Below are positions 1 through 7,475 of a DNA stretch of 25,884 bases, piece after piece. The DNA is from an uncultured Prevotella sp. (GTDB taxonomy: Bacteria; Bacteroidota; Bacteroidia; Bacteroidales; Bacteroidaceae). The DNA lies in contig CAMUQM010000008.1 of the NCBI GenBank assembly GCA_947095945.1, positions 1-25,884 of the forward strand, given 5' to 3'. How positions within the stretch are numbered: position 1 is the first letter of the stretch; each line of letters opens with the position of its first letter. The position numbers and the translations under genes were made by a program. A model generated the notes under the pieces. That model had not been told where the DNA came from and searched no databases. It worked only from the letters and a program-made list of their open reading frames with translations.

Positions 1-1037
1 GCGACTTTTACTTCAAAGTCGGCAGTTGTGTTGTTGTCATCCACGAATTTCTTTCCGTCCCATTTTCTCATCAATGCAAGTCCAGAAGAGATGGGATAAT
101 CGCTTTGTTTCAGACTGGAGAAAGAGACGTCTGTAACGGCGTTGTAGCCTCTGTCTAACTTGCTTGGGCGCATTTGGAACATACGACGAGGACAGATGGT
201 GATGCAGTCGATTACGCACTCAAAGGGTACTTCGATGGCATAGAAGTCGCCGAAGGCACTGCTGGTAACGGTGATGTAATGCAGATAACCTTTGCCATCC
301 TTCGTGTCGGCATAGTTCTTCTTAAATTCCTCTGGTGTCCAAGGCAGTTTTATCAGTGCGATACCATTACTTTCAGACACATGAGAGAACTCGTAAGAAG
401 GACCAATATTGCCACTGGCATCGGTTGATGTCAGGATAGCATTCATGTCTGGAACGTTAGGATTGTTCTTCCGTCCGGGATCATAGTTGCTGTTTGTCCA
501 TTCGAAGTCAGCCTTGCTCAGGTCTAAAAAGGCATTCAATCCGCCATACATACTCAGGTCCTCGCCCTCTAATTCAGCCTCAAATTTAGCCTTGTGGTCG
601 ATGGCATATTTTGCAACGATGATGGTTTGCCCCGGTTTCACAGGATAGTCATTGCCCTTACCGGGGAAGTAAGAAATGCCCGATGCACCATAATAACGAT
701 TGACAAAATCGTCTTTTGGTGCGAACTGGATGGCTTTGCTTGGTTCAATAGCATTGACACACAATGCCAATCCGTCAAGATATTTCACCTCATCAGTAGG
801 GTTAAAGATGGTGATATACTGATCGTCATTGTACATCTGGTTCATGTTCTTCATGCCCCACTTCTTTACATCACGATACCAATAATGCCCAACATAGAAC
901 ACTTCCTTGATAATCAAGTGGTCTAACTTCGTCTTAGAAGTGGATTGCTTCACGGGCATTTCATTACGCGTGCAGCTATTTAGACCTAAAAGGATTAGGC
1001 TAAAAAGCACGCATGCAGCTATCTTCTTTTGTATCAT
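1..1037 (-). CDS. DUF4876-type lipoprotein, 3' end cut by window edge
   Basis: The frame is open from an ATG at 1037 to the window edge, giving 345 codons without a stop. The protein starts MIQKKIAACVLFSLILLGLNSC, a lipoprotein signal peptide with the acylated Cys near residue 22. The mature part contains phrases such as IIKEVFYVGHYW, YITIFNPTDEVKYLDGLAL, VAKYAIDHKA, LDLSKADFEW and NPNVPDM. These are what I know from DUF4876 proteins of Bacteroidota, which are usually encoded next to TonB-dependent receptors. The biochemical role of DUF4876 is unknown. This is the last visible gene of a minus-strand operon and is separated from the upstream lipoprotein gene by 131 bp. It is probably exposed at the outer membrane and works with the receptor encoded at 4065-6488. 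The family call is by eye, and the C-terminus is not in the window. Confidence 0.82.
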   Translation of the reverse strand, partial: MIQKKIAACVLFSLILLGLNSCTRNEMPVKQSTSKTKLDHLIIKEVFYVGHYWYRDVKKWGMKNMNQMYNDDQYITIFNPTDEVKYLDGLALCVNAIEPSKAIQFAPKDDFVNRYYGASGISYFPGKGNDYPVKPGQTIIVAKYAIDHKAKFEAELEGEDLSMYGGLNAFLDLSKADFEWTNSNYDPGRKNNPNVPDMNAILTSTDASGNIGPSYEFSHVSESNGIALIKLPWTPEEFKKNYADTKDGKGYLHYITVTSSAFGDFYAIEVPFECVIDCITICPRRMFQMRPSKLDRGYNAVTDVSFSSLKQSDYPISSGLALMRKWDGKKFVDDNNTTADFEVKV

Positions 1038-1168
1038 TTGTTTTCTTCTTTTTATGTTTATATCATTGTGAGCAGTGGGAGGGACAGCTTTCACGGTGGA
1101 ATTGCTTGTGAGTTACAGACGTATTGATGATTCCTTAGCGACGACTCCGTCCTCTCCCTCTGACCATG

Positions 1169-2575
1169 TTACAAGAACCAGTTACCGAAACCAGAACCTC
1201 CACCGATGCCGTGGGTCTGGACATTCTGTGAAGCCTCCAACGCATCTAATGAAGACAAGCCTATTTCATGACCTAAGTAGAAATAAAGTGGGTCGTTCGG
1301 GTCGATGGTCGTTGGGTCAGTGTCAAAGCTACTGCAGAACACCTTGATAGGGATATTAAAGCGGAAAAGCTCTTTCCATTCTGAATCAGCACCATACTCC
1401 TTTGGCTCGTCAGGGTTATAAGCCTCTGAACAGATGAACGGACTGCGGAAGACGTAGGTTGAATGGCGATTGAGATACTCATCTTTCGGTATCAATGCCT
1501 TTTTTCCTTTCGGGCATTTCATCACTCTTATTGACAGATAGAACTTTGGCAAGAGATATGACGGACGTGTATAACGACCCGCTTCACCCGTTGCAGGGTC
1601 TGTACGGCGTGTTATCTCTAAGGGCCACTCTTGATGAAGTGCATCGTTCTCATCGGCTTCAATGTCGAAGTTGAAATGCCCCTTCAGTCCTACACGGTCT
1701 TGGTCGTAAGGCGCAACAGCCCAGTCTGCATCCTCACGTGTCAACGGTGGGAGAAGACGTTGGTTGAATAACTCACGTGCACCATCAGCCATTGCATTAT
1801 GAATCCACGTATCTCGATAGGTATATTCAAATATCTTTGGGGTTAATTCGGCACGTTCCTTCCATGTAGTCTTATTCGCAAAGGTTGGAGAAGGAACTGG
1901 TGTCGTATCGACTGTACCTCCTTTCTTCCAATCACCAAACTTATTCTTGTTTGGTTTCCACGTACCACGGCAGTCCATTACTTCGTATGGATTACCCTTA
2001 TCGTCCACCTCGCTCACCGTGAAGAATATCTGATACTCATCAGAGTGGTCGAGAATATTGTCGTTCATCAGCTTACCCTCTTTGTCGAAGAAGTAGAGAC
2101 AGAGTCCCCAACGCTTCAGTTTTCCACCAATGATACGGATATAATCAGGTCCAATCTTCCCATCGCTCTGCTCAAGATACGTCACCGTACTTTGGCGTTG
2201 CACCTCAACCGTAGGCCATTTTGCCATATTATTGTGAATGATGACAAACTCTTCCTGCTTCCATGGGGCGTTATGATAAACGAAGTTACCATGCATCATA
2301 CCGTCACCGTGGGAGTGTCCCTCCTTAAACATAGCCAAACAGGTTGCCCAACCGTTGAAAGCTCCGTCTGGGTCGGGGTTATTCACCTGCTCAGAGACCT
2401 TAACCTTCGACAGACTATCTACATAACGGTCTGCGCCACTACGTGCCAATCCCTTGCTTTCTAAGGGGTTTTCATTATAATCTACATGTACATTGCCAAA
2501 CACGAAGTCGTCACATGAGGCGAAGAGTGTGGCAACGCATGATAATAAAAGAATGCTCTTGAATATCTTATTCAT
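1169..2575 (-). CDS. Surface lipoprotein with His cluster, receptor-associated
   Basis: This is a 468-residue exported lipoprotein with signal peptide MNKIFKSILLLSCVATLFAS and acylated Cys at 21, followed directly by two Asp, which may favour surface export. Residues 86-101 hold a His-rich stretch (GHSHGDGMMHG, with His 87, 89, 95 and 101) that could bind metal. It shares a scattered pattern with the next upstream protein (2591-4048): a TP-x-(I/V)-F-x-Y-x-YRDT segment followed later by DR-(V/L)-G-(L/F)-KG. The two therefore look like diverged paralogues. The C-terminus is Gly-rich (GIGGGSGFGNWFL). It lies 15 bp after the upstream gene, so it is almost certainly co-transcribed and part of the same uptake system. 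I do not recognise a named domain. Metal binding is an inference from the His cluster and the receptor motif, not a family assignment. Confidence 0.8.
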   Translation of the reverse strand: MNKIFKSILLLSCVATLFASCDDFVFGNVHVDYNENPLESKGLARSGADRYVDSLSKVKVSEQVNNPDPDGAFNGWATCLAMFKEGHSHGDGMMHGNFVYHNAPWKQEEFVIIHNNMAKWPTVEVQRQSTVTYLEQSDGKIGPDYIRIIGGKLKRWGLCLYFFDKEGKLMNDNILDHSDEYQIFFTVSEVDDKGNPYEVMDCRGTWKPNKNKFGDWKKGGTVDTTPVPSPTFANKTTWKERAELTPKIFEYTYRDTWIHNAMADGARELFNQRLLPPLTREDADWAVAPYDQDRVGLKGHFNFDIEADENDALHQEWPLEITRRTDPATGEAGRYTRPSYLLPKFYLSIRVMKCPKGKKALIPKDEYLNRHSTYVFRSPFICSEAYNPDEPKEYGADSEWKELFRFNIPIKVFCSSFDTDPTTIDPNDPLYFYLGHEIGLSSLDALEASQNVQTHGIGGGSGFGNWFL

Positions 2576-2590
2576 CTTCCCAATTCGTTT

Positions 2591-4048
2591 TTACATCAAT
2601 ACTACGTTCTGTCTGTACTGTGTGAAGAAGTCGCGTGGTTGTGTCAGCATACGCCATAATTGTGCCTTGTCGGCAGCTGGATAGAATCGCTTGACATCTT
2701 CAAAACACTTGTCTTCACCGTCCTTGGTGTTGGCTATGACACGAACAGACAGCGGATAATCAATATCAAAGCTATCCCAACCGGGTTGTAACTGGTTAAA
2801 ATCCCATAGGAAACTGTGCTCGCTATTGTTCGTATTGCAATACTTCGCAGGCTTTTCCGACTCTCCCACGTGCTGCTGTCCCTTGTTAAGAATATGGCAG
2901 ATGCGTACCTGTAGTTGGAAAGCAATGTCTGATTTGTGGAACTGCATGATACCCTTAAAGCCCAAACGGTCCATATCAGAGCCGAAGTCTAAGCTGCGTT
3001 TCTGACGAAGTAGTCCTACGGTATGACCGTAACGCTGGCGTGGCGACTCTGTGTCTGGGTCGATGAAGTCGTCGTTATAAGCCTCTGTAAAGAGCTTTCC
3101 GAGTTCCTCTTCCACAGGATCAGTATCACGATACTCGTATGTAAAGACCTCTGGAGTAATCTTATTTAGCTCCATTGGGTCAATCGTTTTGAAGAGATGG
3201 TAGTTTTTTCCATCGAAGGTGTAAGGCTGCAAAGCCTCTGGTTTACCTGATACCTCAATGGCTTTCCATGCCAATTCACTGTTAAACGGCACCTGATTCT
3301 GTCCGAAAACGTAGCCATCAGGGACATAGATGTTGGAAGTTGAGAACTTTGTGGCAGCTTCCATACTTCCACCTTTGTCCTTGAAGGTGTATCGGTCATA
3401 ATAAGTAGGTAGTGAAGCCAATGAGCGTGGGTATGCCATTTGCAATCCACGCACCTCCTGTCCGCGTTTGCCAGCGGTACTATCTACCACCGCTTTGTTC
3501 AATGATGCGTTGCCAATTCCGAAGAAATGCTGATGAACCAGCAGTGTTGCATTGTCTTCATCGGGGACATTATATCCTTCCTTGTCCTTCATGAAGGGAT
3601 AACCAGAGAACTGATGATTGATGAGCATACCGTTTTGGTCATAGTATTTCAGCTCCAATCCATAGTAGATATCGTCTGAAGCAATCACATCAAAGCAGTC
3701 GCGCTCCGTCGTAATCGTCATCTGTCCGTCGTCATCCTTGGCGATATCAATCTCCTGCATGACAGGGATAGAGGTTGCACCACTCACGAGATGATAGGTG
3801 TTATAAGCCTGCAACGAGTCGTTGCCGTCAGGTCCAACACCAATCATTCCCCCTTTATAGCCCATTCTCAAGATGGCATGAACAGCATAAATCTGCTCAT
3901 GTCCCTTCACATCTCGCTCAATAGAGGAAGGAGGGGCTTGTATTATCTTTTTAAAGAAATCGTCTACTTGGTCATTAGAGCAACTCCCGAAGAGAAGTCC
4001 CACCGCTGCAGTGGCAAGCAAAAGTCTTATGTCTTTATATAGTTTCAT
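2591..4048 (-). CDS. Surface lipoprotein, paralogue of neighbour, receptor-associated
   Basis: This is a 485-residue lipoprotein with signal peptide MKLYKDIRLLLATAAVGLLFGS and acylated Cys at 23. It begins 16 bp after the stop of the TonB-dependent receptor gene and is followed 15 bp later by the related lipoprotein gene, so the three form one transcription unit. Phrases such as YGLELKYYDQNGMLIN and LLVHQHFFGIGN, and a YRDT segment further on, align with corresponding parts of the 1169-2575 product. This suggests one fold used twice. No catalytic motif is visible. By analogy with other lipoproteins paired with TonB-dependent receptors, it probably sits on the outer membrane and captures or delivers the substrate. 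The substrate is unknown, and a named family was not recognised. Confidence 0.8.
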   Translation of the reverse strand: MKLYKDIRLLLATAAVGLLFGSCSNDQVDDFFKKIIQAPPSSIERDVKGHEQIYAVHAILRMGYKGGMIGVGPDGNDSLQAYNTYHLVSGATSIPVMQEIDIAKDDDGQMTITTERDCFDVIASDDIYYGLELKYYDQNGMLINHQFSGYPFMKDKEGYNVPDEDNATLLVHQHFFGIGNASLNKAVVDSTAGKRGQEVRGLQMAYPRSLASLPTYYDRYTFKDKGGSMEAATKFSTSNIYVPDGYVFGQNQVPFNSELAWKAIEVSGKPEALQPYTFDGKNYHLFKTIDPMELNKITPEVFTYEYRDTDPVEEELGKLFTEAYNDDFIDPDTESPRQRYGHTVGLLRQKRSLDFGSDMDRLGFKGIMQFHKSDIAFQLQVRICHILNKGQQHVGESEKPAKYCNTNNSEHSFLWDFNQLQPGWDSFDIDYPLSVRVIANTKDGEDKCFEDVKRFYPAADKAQLWRMLTQPRDFFTQYRQNVVLM

Positions 4049-4064
4049 ATTCTTTTTCAGCTAA

Positions 4065-6488
4065 TTAGAACTTAAACAATGTGCGTAAAGAGAAGTTTGC
4101 GCCACGCTCATGAGCGTAGTATCTGAAGCGGTCGGTGTACTCCTTATAGAGTGCGTTGAGGATGTTATCACCGACAATCATAAACTTCAATTCTCTATTC
4201 TGCGGTAACGCGATGCGGAACTCAGCCGTACCATTTAGTAGGAAATAGGCTGGTGGCGAGTCAGGAACAAGGTCTTTATCGGGATCAAAGCGAGTTTGCT
4301 TTGTCACATAGATACCTGAGAGCGACAGCAATGAACGATACTTATGATTCTTCGACAGTGGGAGGTCGTAGGTGGCTGATAGTCCGTAACGGTCTGATGG
4401 CATGAAAGGTAGCCAGTCGTTATGGGTCAGGTTGCGTGCAAACATCCATTCTCCCTTACCGACAAAGGTCAGTCCTTGCAGCGGCTTCACGGTTGCTTCG
4501 ATGTCACCACCATAGAGTTTCACATCGTCTTGGTCGTAGATAAACTTCGGATACTTACCACTTGGATGGTTATGGAAGCGGTCCTTACCTGTTCCGATAT
4601 GGTCGTAGATATAGCTATTGATACGCTGGAAGAAGAAACTTGGCTCTATTGAAAACCATGTATTCCTATACTTTGTTCCCAACACGAGTTTATAACCACG
4701 CTCACTGGCAAGATTCTTGTTGCCTACTACCCAATAGGAACCATCCTGTAAGCCAATGGCATAGAGCTCGTTGATATCTGGTGGACGCCATGACCAACCA
4801 ATATTCGCACGTGCATCCCACTTGTCATTGAACTGATAATGAGTGGCAAGACTCATCGTAAAGTTACTATAGAGTTTGAAATCGTCGTAATAGGTGTAGT
4901 TGCTGAGGCTGCTATAGCCATTCACCGACAGCACACGGAAGTCGTAACGCATACCGAGCGCACACTGTAACTTACCGAACTCTGCCTTATGAAGGAAATA
5001 ACCACCCATCGAGAGGGCTGCAAAGTTAGGAACAAAAGCAGGCTGTTTGGTGCCCGGGTAGTTGAAATTCGTTTGGTAAGTGTTAGAAAGACCAGCGTCA
5101 GTTGTCATCTTCCATAGTTTCCATTTCGCTTGCCAAAGTACGTCAAACTTATAGGTTTTCAGCATCAGGTCCTGCATTGGAATCCAACTCCATTGTGTCT
5201 TCTTTCGGTTTTCGAACTCTTGACGGAGATTCTCTTGGAACGATAGCGTGAAATTTAGGTGATGGTTTGGATTAAGTTCCCATTTCAGTTCACCTTTCAA
5301 CGTCACATGTTGCGACTGCTGAAACGGCGGTTTGATTTCGTAGGAGAAAGGTTTCACCGTCTCTGGGTCAGGTCGTCCGTATTCAAAACGCTTTATCAAC
5401 TGTGATAAGTCGGATATCTTACTGGCGTAATAAATACCACTTCGCTGATAGTAAATACTTGAGAAAAGGGTTGCTGTCAGCTTCTTTCCCTGCCAACCAG
5501 CTAAGGCTGAAAAGCTGATAGTATTATATCCAGTATTATTTAATACGTAGTCAGCCGTACGATAGTCGCCTCCCTTCGTGTACATTCCATGCAGGCGCAA
5601 ACCAAACTGCTTATAGCCTGTCTCGATAGTACCCGAACCACTGAAGCCACGAGCATTGGTATCGTAACCCATGTTGACGTTTCCATTCACCTTGATTTTC
5701 TTGTTTTCATAGGGTAGGGGGGCATCGTTCAAGAGTACCACACCACCCATAGCACCGAAGCCATAGCGGATACACTCTGCACCCTTCACCACTTCAACCA
5801 TACTTGAGCCTGTATAGTCAAGTTCTGGTGCATGGTCGGCACCCCAGCTCTGGCTTTCCAAGCGTACGCCATTGTTCATCAAAAGAATACGACTACTGTG
5901 CATACCTTGTATAACAGGCTTTGCAATCGTGTTTCCCGTACTAATAGAACTAACGCCGGGGATGGTTTCAAGCAGTTTTGCCAAGGACGTTGCACCGCCT
6001 TTCTCTAATGCTTCCTGACTGATGGCTGACGACTGTTGCAACACACTCGTATGGCGTTTCTGTGCGGTAACAGTGACATTGTCTAATTGTTTAGAATCGT
6101 CTTTCAGCTGTACGGTTATCATATGGCTGTCGGGAATGCTTATAACTCTCGTCACAGCCTTATAGCCTACGTACGAAACCGTGAGTTTCATGCGGTCAAT
6201 GGCATGCTTGAGATTAATGACACACCTACCGTCTATGTCCGTAACCGAGGGATTTGAAACTCCTTCGCAACGTACTACAGCACCGATAAGCGGTTCTTGT
6301 GACACTTCGGAAACTACCCGAATTGTTACAGATAATTTGGCATCTTTATCCTCATCCGCTATAACTTCCTGCTCATGCATAGACACAGCATGGACGTAGG
6401 TGGGCGAGAATAAGAACAAAGAACTTAAGAGAGTGGCGGACAGGTAATATCTGACTCGCCTTTCATAGTTCAAATTTGATTTGTTCAT
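4065..6488 (-). CDS. TonB-dependent outer membrane receptor, ZnuD-like plug motif
   Basis: This is an 807-residue receptor in the usual size range. After a signal peptide ending near residue 35 (FSPTYVHA) come a carboxypeptidase-regulatory-like domain (about 50-130, with VSYVGYK), a plug domain (about 140-260) and a beta-barrel ending in the typical terminal Phe. The plug contains IQGMHSSRILLMNNGVRL followed by DHAPELD at about 218-224. This resembles the DHA-containing loop of the zinc receptor ZnuD and its relatives, so a metal or metallo-ligand substrate is plausible. It heads a minus-strand operon with two lipoproteins and a DUF4876 protein, the typical arrangement for an outer-membrane uptake module powered by TonB-ExbBD. 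A folded leader and promoter lie upstream. No SusD-like partner is present, which argues against a classical glycan-utilisation pair. The receptor class is firm and the substrate is inferred. Confidence 0.92.
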   Translation of the reverse strand: MNKSNLNYERRVRYYLSATLLSSLFLFSPTYVHAVSMHEQEVIADEDKDAKLSVTIRVVSEVSQEPLIGAVVRCEGVSNPSVTDIDGRCVINLKHAIDRMKLTVSYVGYKAVTRVISIPDSHMITVQLKDDSKQLDNVTVTAQKRHTSVLQQSSAISQEALEKGGATSLAKLLETIPGVSSISTGNTIAKPVIQGMHSSRILLMNNGVRLESQSWGADHAPELDYTGSSMVEVVKGAECIRYGFGAMGGVVLLNDAPLPYENKKIKVNGNVNMGYDTNARGFSGSGTIETGYKQFGLRLHGMYTKGGDYRTADYVLNNTGYNTISFSALAGWQGKKLTATLFSSIYYQRSGIYYASKISDLSQLIKRFEYGRPDPETVKPFSYEIKPPFQQSQHVTLKGELKWELNPNHHLNFTLSFQENLRQEFENRKKTQWSWIPMQDLMLKTYKFDVLWQAKWKLWKMTTDAGLSNTYQTNFNYPGTKQPAFVPNFAALSMGGYFLHKAEFGKLQCALGMRYDFRVLSVNGYSSLSNYTYYDDFKLYSNFTMSLATHYQFNDKWDARANIGWSWRPPDINELYAIGLQDGSYWVVGNKNLASERGYKLVLGTKYRNTWFSIEPSFFFQRINSYIYDHIGTGKDRFHNHPSGKYPKFIYDQDDVKLYGGDIEATVKPLQGLTFVGKGEWMFARNLTHNDWLPFMPSDRYGLSATYDLPLSKNHKYRSLLSLSGIYVTKQTRFDPDKDLVPDSPPAYFLLNGTAEFRIALPQNRELKFMIVGDNILNALYKEYTDRFRYYAHERGANFSLRTLFKF

Positions 6489-6519
6489 ATATACTCAGAT
6501 TACAAATGGTTAGTTAGCT

Positions 6520-6624
6520 CATAGGCACACCACCCCCTACTTTCACAGCGAGAGAAGTGAACCTATGGAACTTACTCAGATTATCAGACCAAGTTGCAGG
6601 TTTCTGCAGATTAAACTCGGTCTG
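6520..6624 (-). promoter_or_regulatory. Structured 5' leader of the receptor operon
   Basis: Two stem-loops lie between the promoter and the receptor ATG. The promoter-proximal one (6585-6624) pairs CAGACCGAGTT with AACTTGGTCTG on the minus strand over 11 positions with one G-U, and has an inner GCAG/CTGC stem. The second (6520-6567) pairs CATAGG with CCTATG and encloses a TTCAC/GTGAA stem; its unpaired part is G-rich (about 6526-6540). There is no T-run that would make either a plain terminator. This could be a riboswitch, a protein-binding leader or an RNA stability element. No known riboswitch class was matched; I saw no cobalamin or TPP core motifs. Confidence 0.55.
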
Positions 6625-6653
6625 CCATTTTCATTTTTTACGATTTACGACTG

Positions 6654-6685
6654 CAAAAGTAAATAAAATCAGCATAATCTCCAAT
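6654..6685 (-). promoter_or_regulatory. Bacteroidota-type promoter for the receptor operon
   Basis: On the minus strand TACTTTTG (6654-6661) matches the TAnnTTTG -7 consensus. About 20 bp upstream, ATTG (6682-6685) is a 3-of-4 match to the TTTG -33 element. Transcription would start near 6647 and give a leader of about 160 nt that contains both stem-loops. Confidence 0.6.
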
Positions 6686-6784
6686 ACCTATATTTAATGA
6701 AATTGCAAAATCATTATTTATTGGTATAAAGTAAATGACAAATAATGATGGCTTTAATATCCCTTTTTGTAATAATAAAATCAC

Positions 6785-6904
6785 AGCTAAAAAATTAGAG
6801 ATGCTTAATTAGCTTTCAATTAACGCCCTTTTGGCCTGCAAAAGATGCCCTTTTAAGGTCCAACTAACGCCCTCTTGAACCCTTACTAAGCACCTTTTCT
6901 TGCA
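6785..6904 (-). repeat. 22-bp-period intergenic array, copy 1
   Basis: Read on the minus strand, five units follow one another at exactly 22 bp, with cores beginning at 6894 (GGTGCTTA), 6872 (GGGCGTTA), 6850 (GGGCATCT), 6828 (GGGCGTTA) and 6806 (AAGCATCT). A TGCAAGAAAA lead-in precedes the first core. The same core order recurs in copies 2 and 3. The period is not a multiple of three, so this is not coding. Function is unknown. Confidence 0.85.
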
Positions 6905-7134
6905 CGGTTTTATAATCTATTGATTTTCTGATAGTTACAAACAAGGTTGAAAATGAGATTTTTCCGCTATTTTACAAGTATATTCTTGCTTATTTTGTAA
7001 AGTAAATTCTAAGGCTTTAAACAATTAACTTTGAGCATTGAACTTTGATATTTTCTCTGTATGCGTTATGATATAGTAGGCTTTCTTTATCACTCCAAAT
7101 TTGGAAGAGCCTCTTTGCATCTCTATATCAAAGT

Positions 7135-7284
7135 ATGGTTATGAATCTTGACAGAATTAACCGTATCTTCTACAAGAAAGTTATCATGAATGAAAAAGAA
7201 AGCTTATTAAGAGCTGGATTCGTTGATTCACTCGGATTCGTTTTTCAAAATGTACAGAAGTTTAGAGGGTGTGTCAAAATGTAA
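7135..7284 (+). pseudogene. Possible small ORF or gene remnant running into the MITE
   Basis: A 49-codon frame starts MVMNLDRINRIFYKK and contains MNEKESLLRAGFVDSLGFVF. It stops at 7282-7284, just inside the left terminal repeat of the MITE-like element, so its natural C-terminus was probably replaced by the insertion. The composition looks protein-like, but there is no clear ribosome-binding site or promoter and I do not recognise the sequence. It may be a gene fragment or chance. Confidence 0.25.
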
Positions 7285-7444
7285 ATACCATTTTGATAAT
7301 CTTACAGTTTAAAACAATTCATTAAAAAAGACCATTTCTGTACTCGATTTTGAGTTAAGAAATGGTCTTTTCTTTGCTTTAAAGAAAAAAATACTTATAG
7401 TTTGAAAGTTGACAAGTTATTAATTTGCATTTTGACACACCCTC
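7265..7444. mobile_element. 180-bp MITE-like element with 17-bp perfect terminal inverted repeats
   Basis: GAGGGTGTGTCAAAATG (7265-7281) is repeated exactly in inverted form at 7428-7444. The similarity continues a further five bases with one mismatch. There is no room for a transposase. The centre holds a strong nested hairpin (7326-7371): AAAAGACCATTTCT pairs with AGAAATGGTCTTTT, and the loop contains an ACTC/GAGT stem. The hairpin is flanked by A- and T-runs, so it could end transcription in either direction, including that of the transporter gene on the minus strand. I see no convincing target-site duplication. The parent insertion sequence is not in the window. Confidence 0.75.
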
Positions 7445-7475
7445 AAATTCGTTTATATTTTTATCTTATTCTTTC

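Noticed and set aside
594..926. 110-codon plus-strand ORF opposite the DUF4876 gene
   Set aside because: The minus-strand frame is open for the whole stretch with family-like sequence, so the plus frame is a shadow.
6490..6660. Cobalamin or TPP riboswitch before the TonB receptor
   Set aside because: I could not find the conserved core boxes of either class; only two generic stem-loops are supported.
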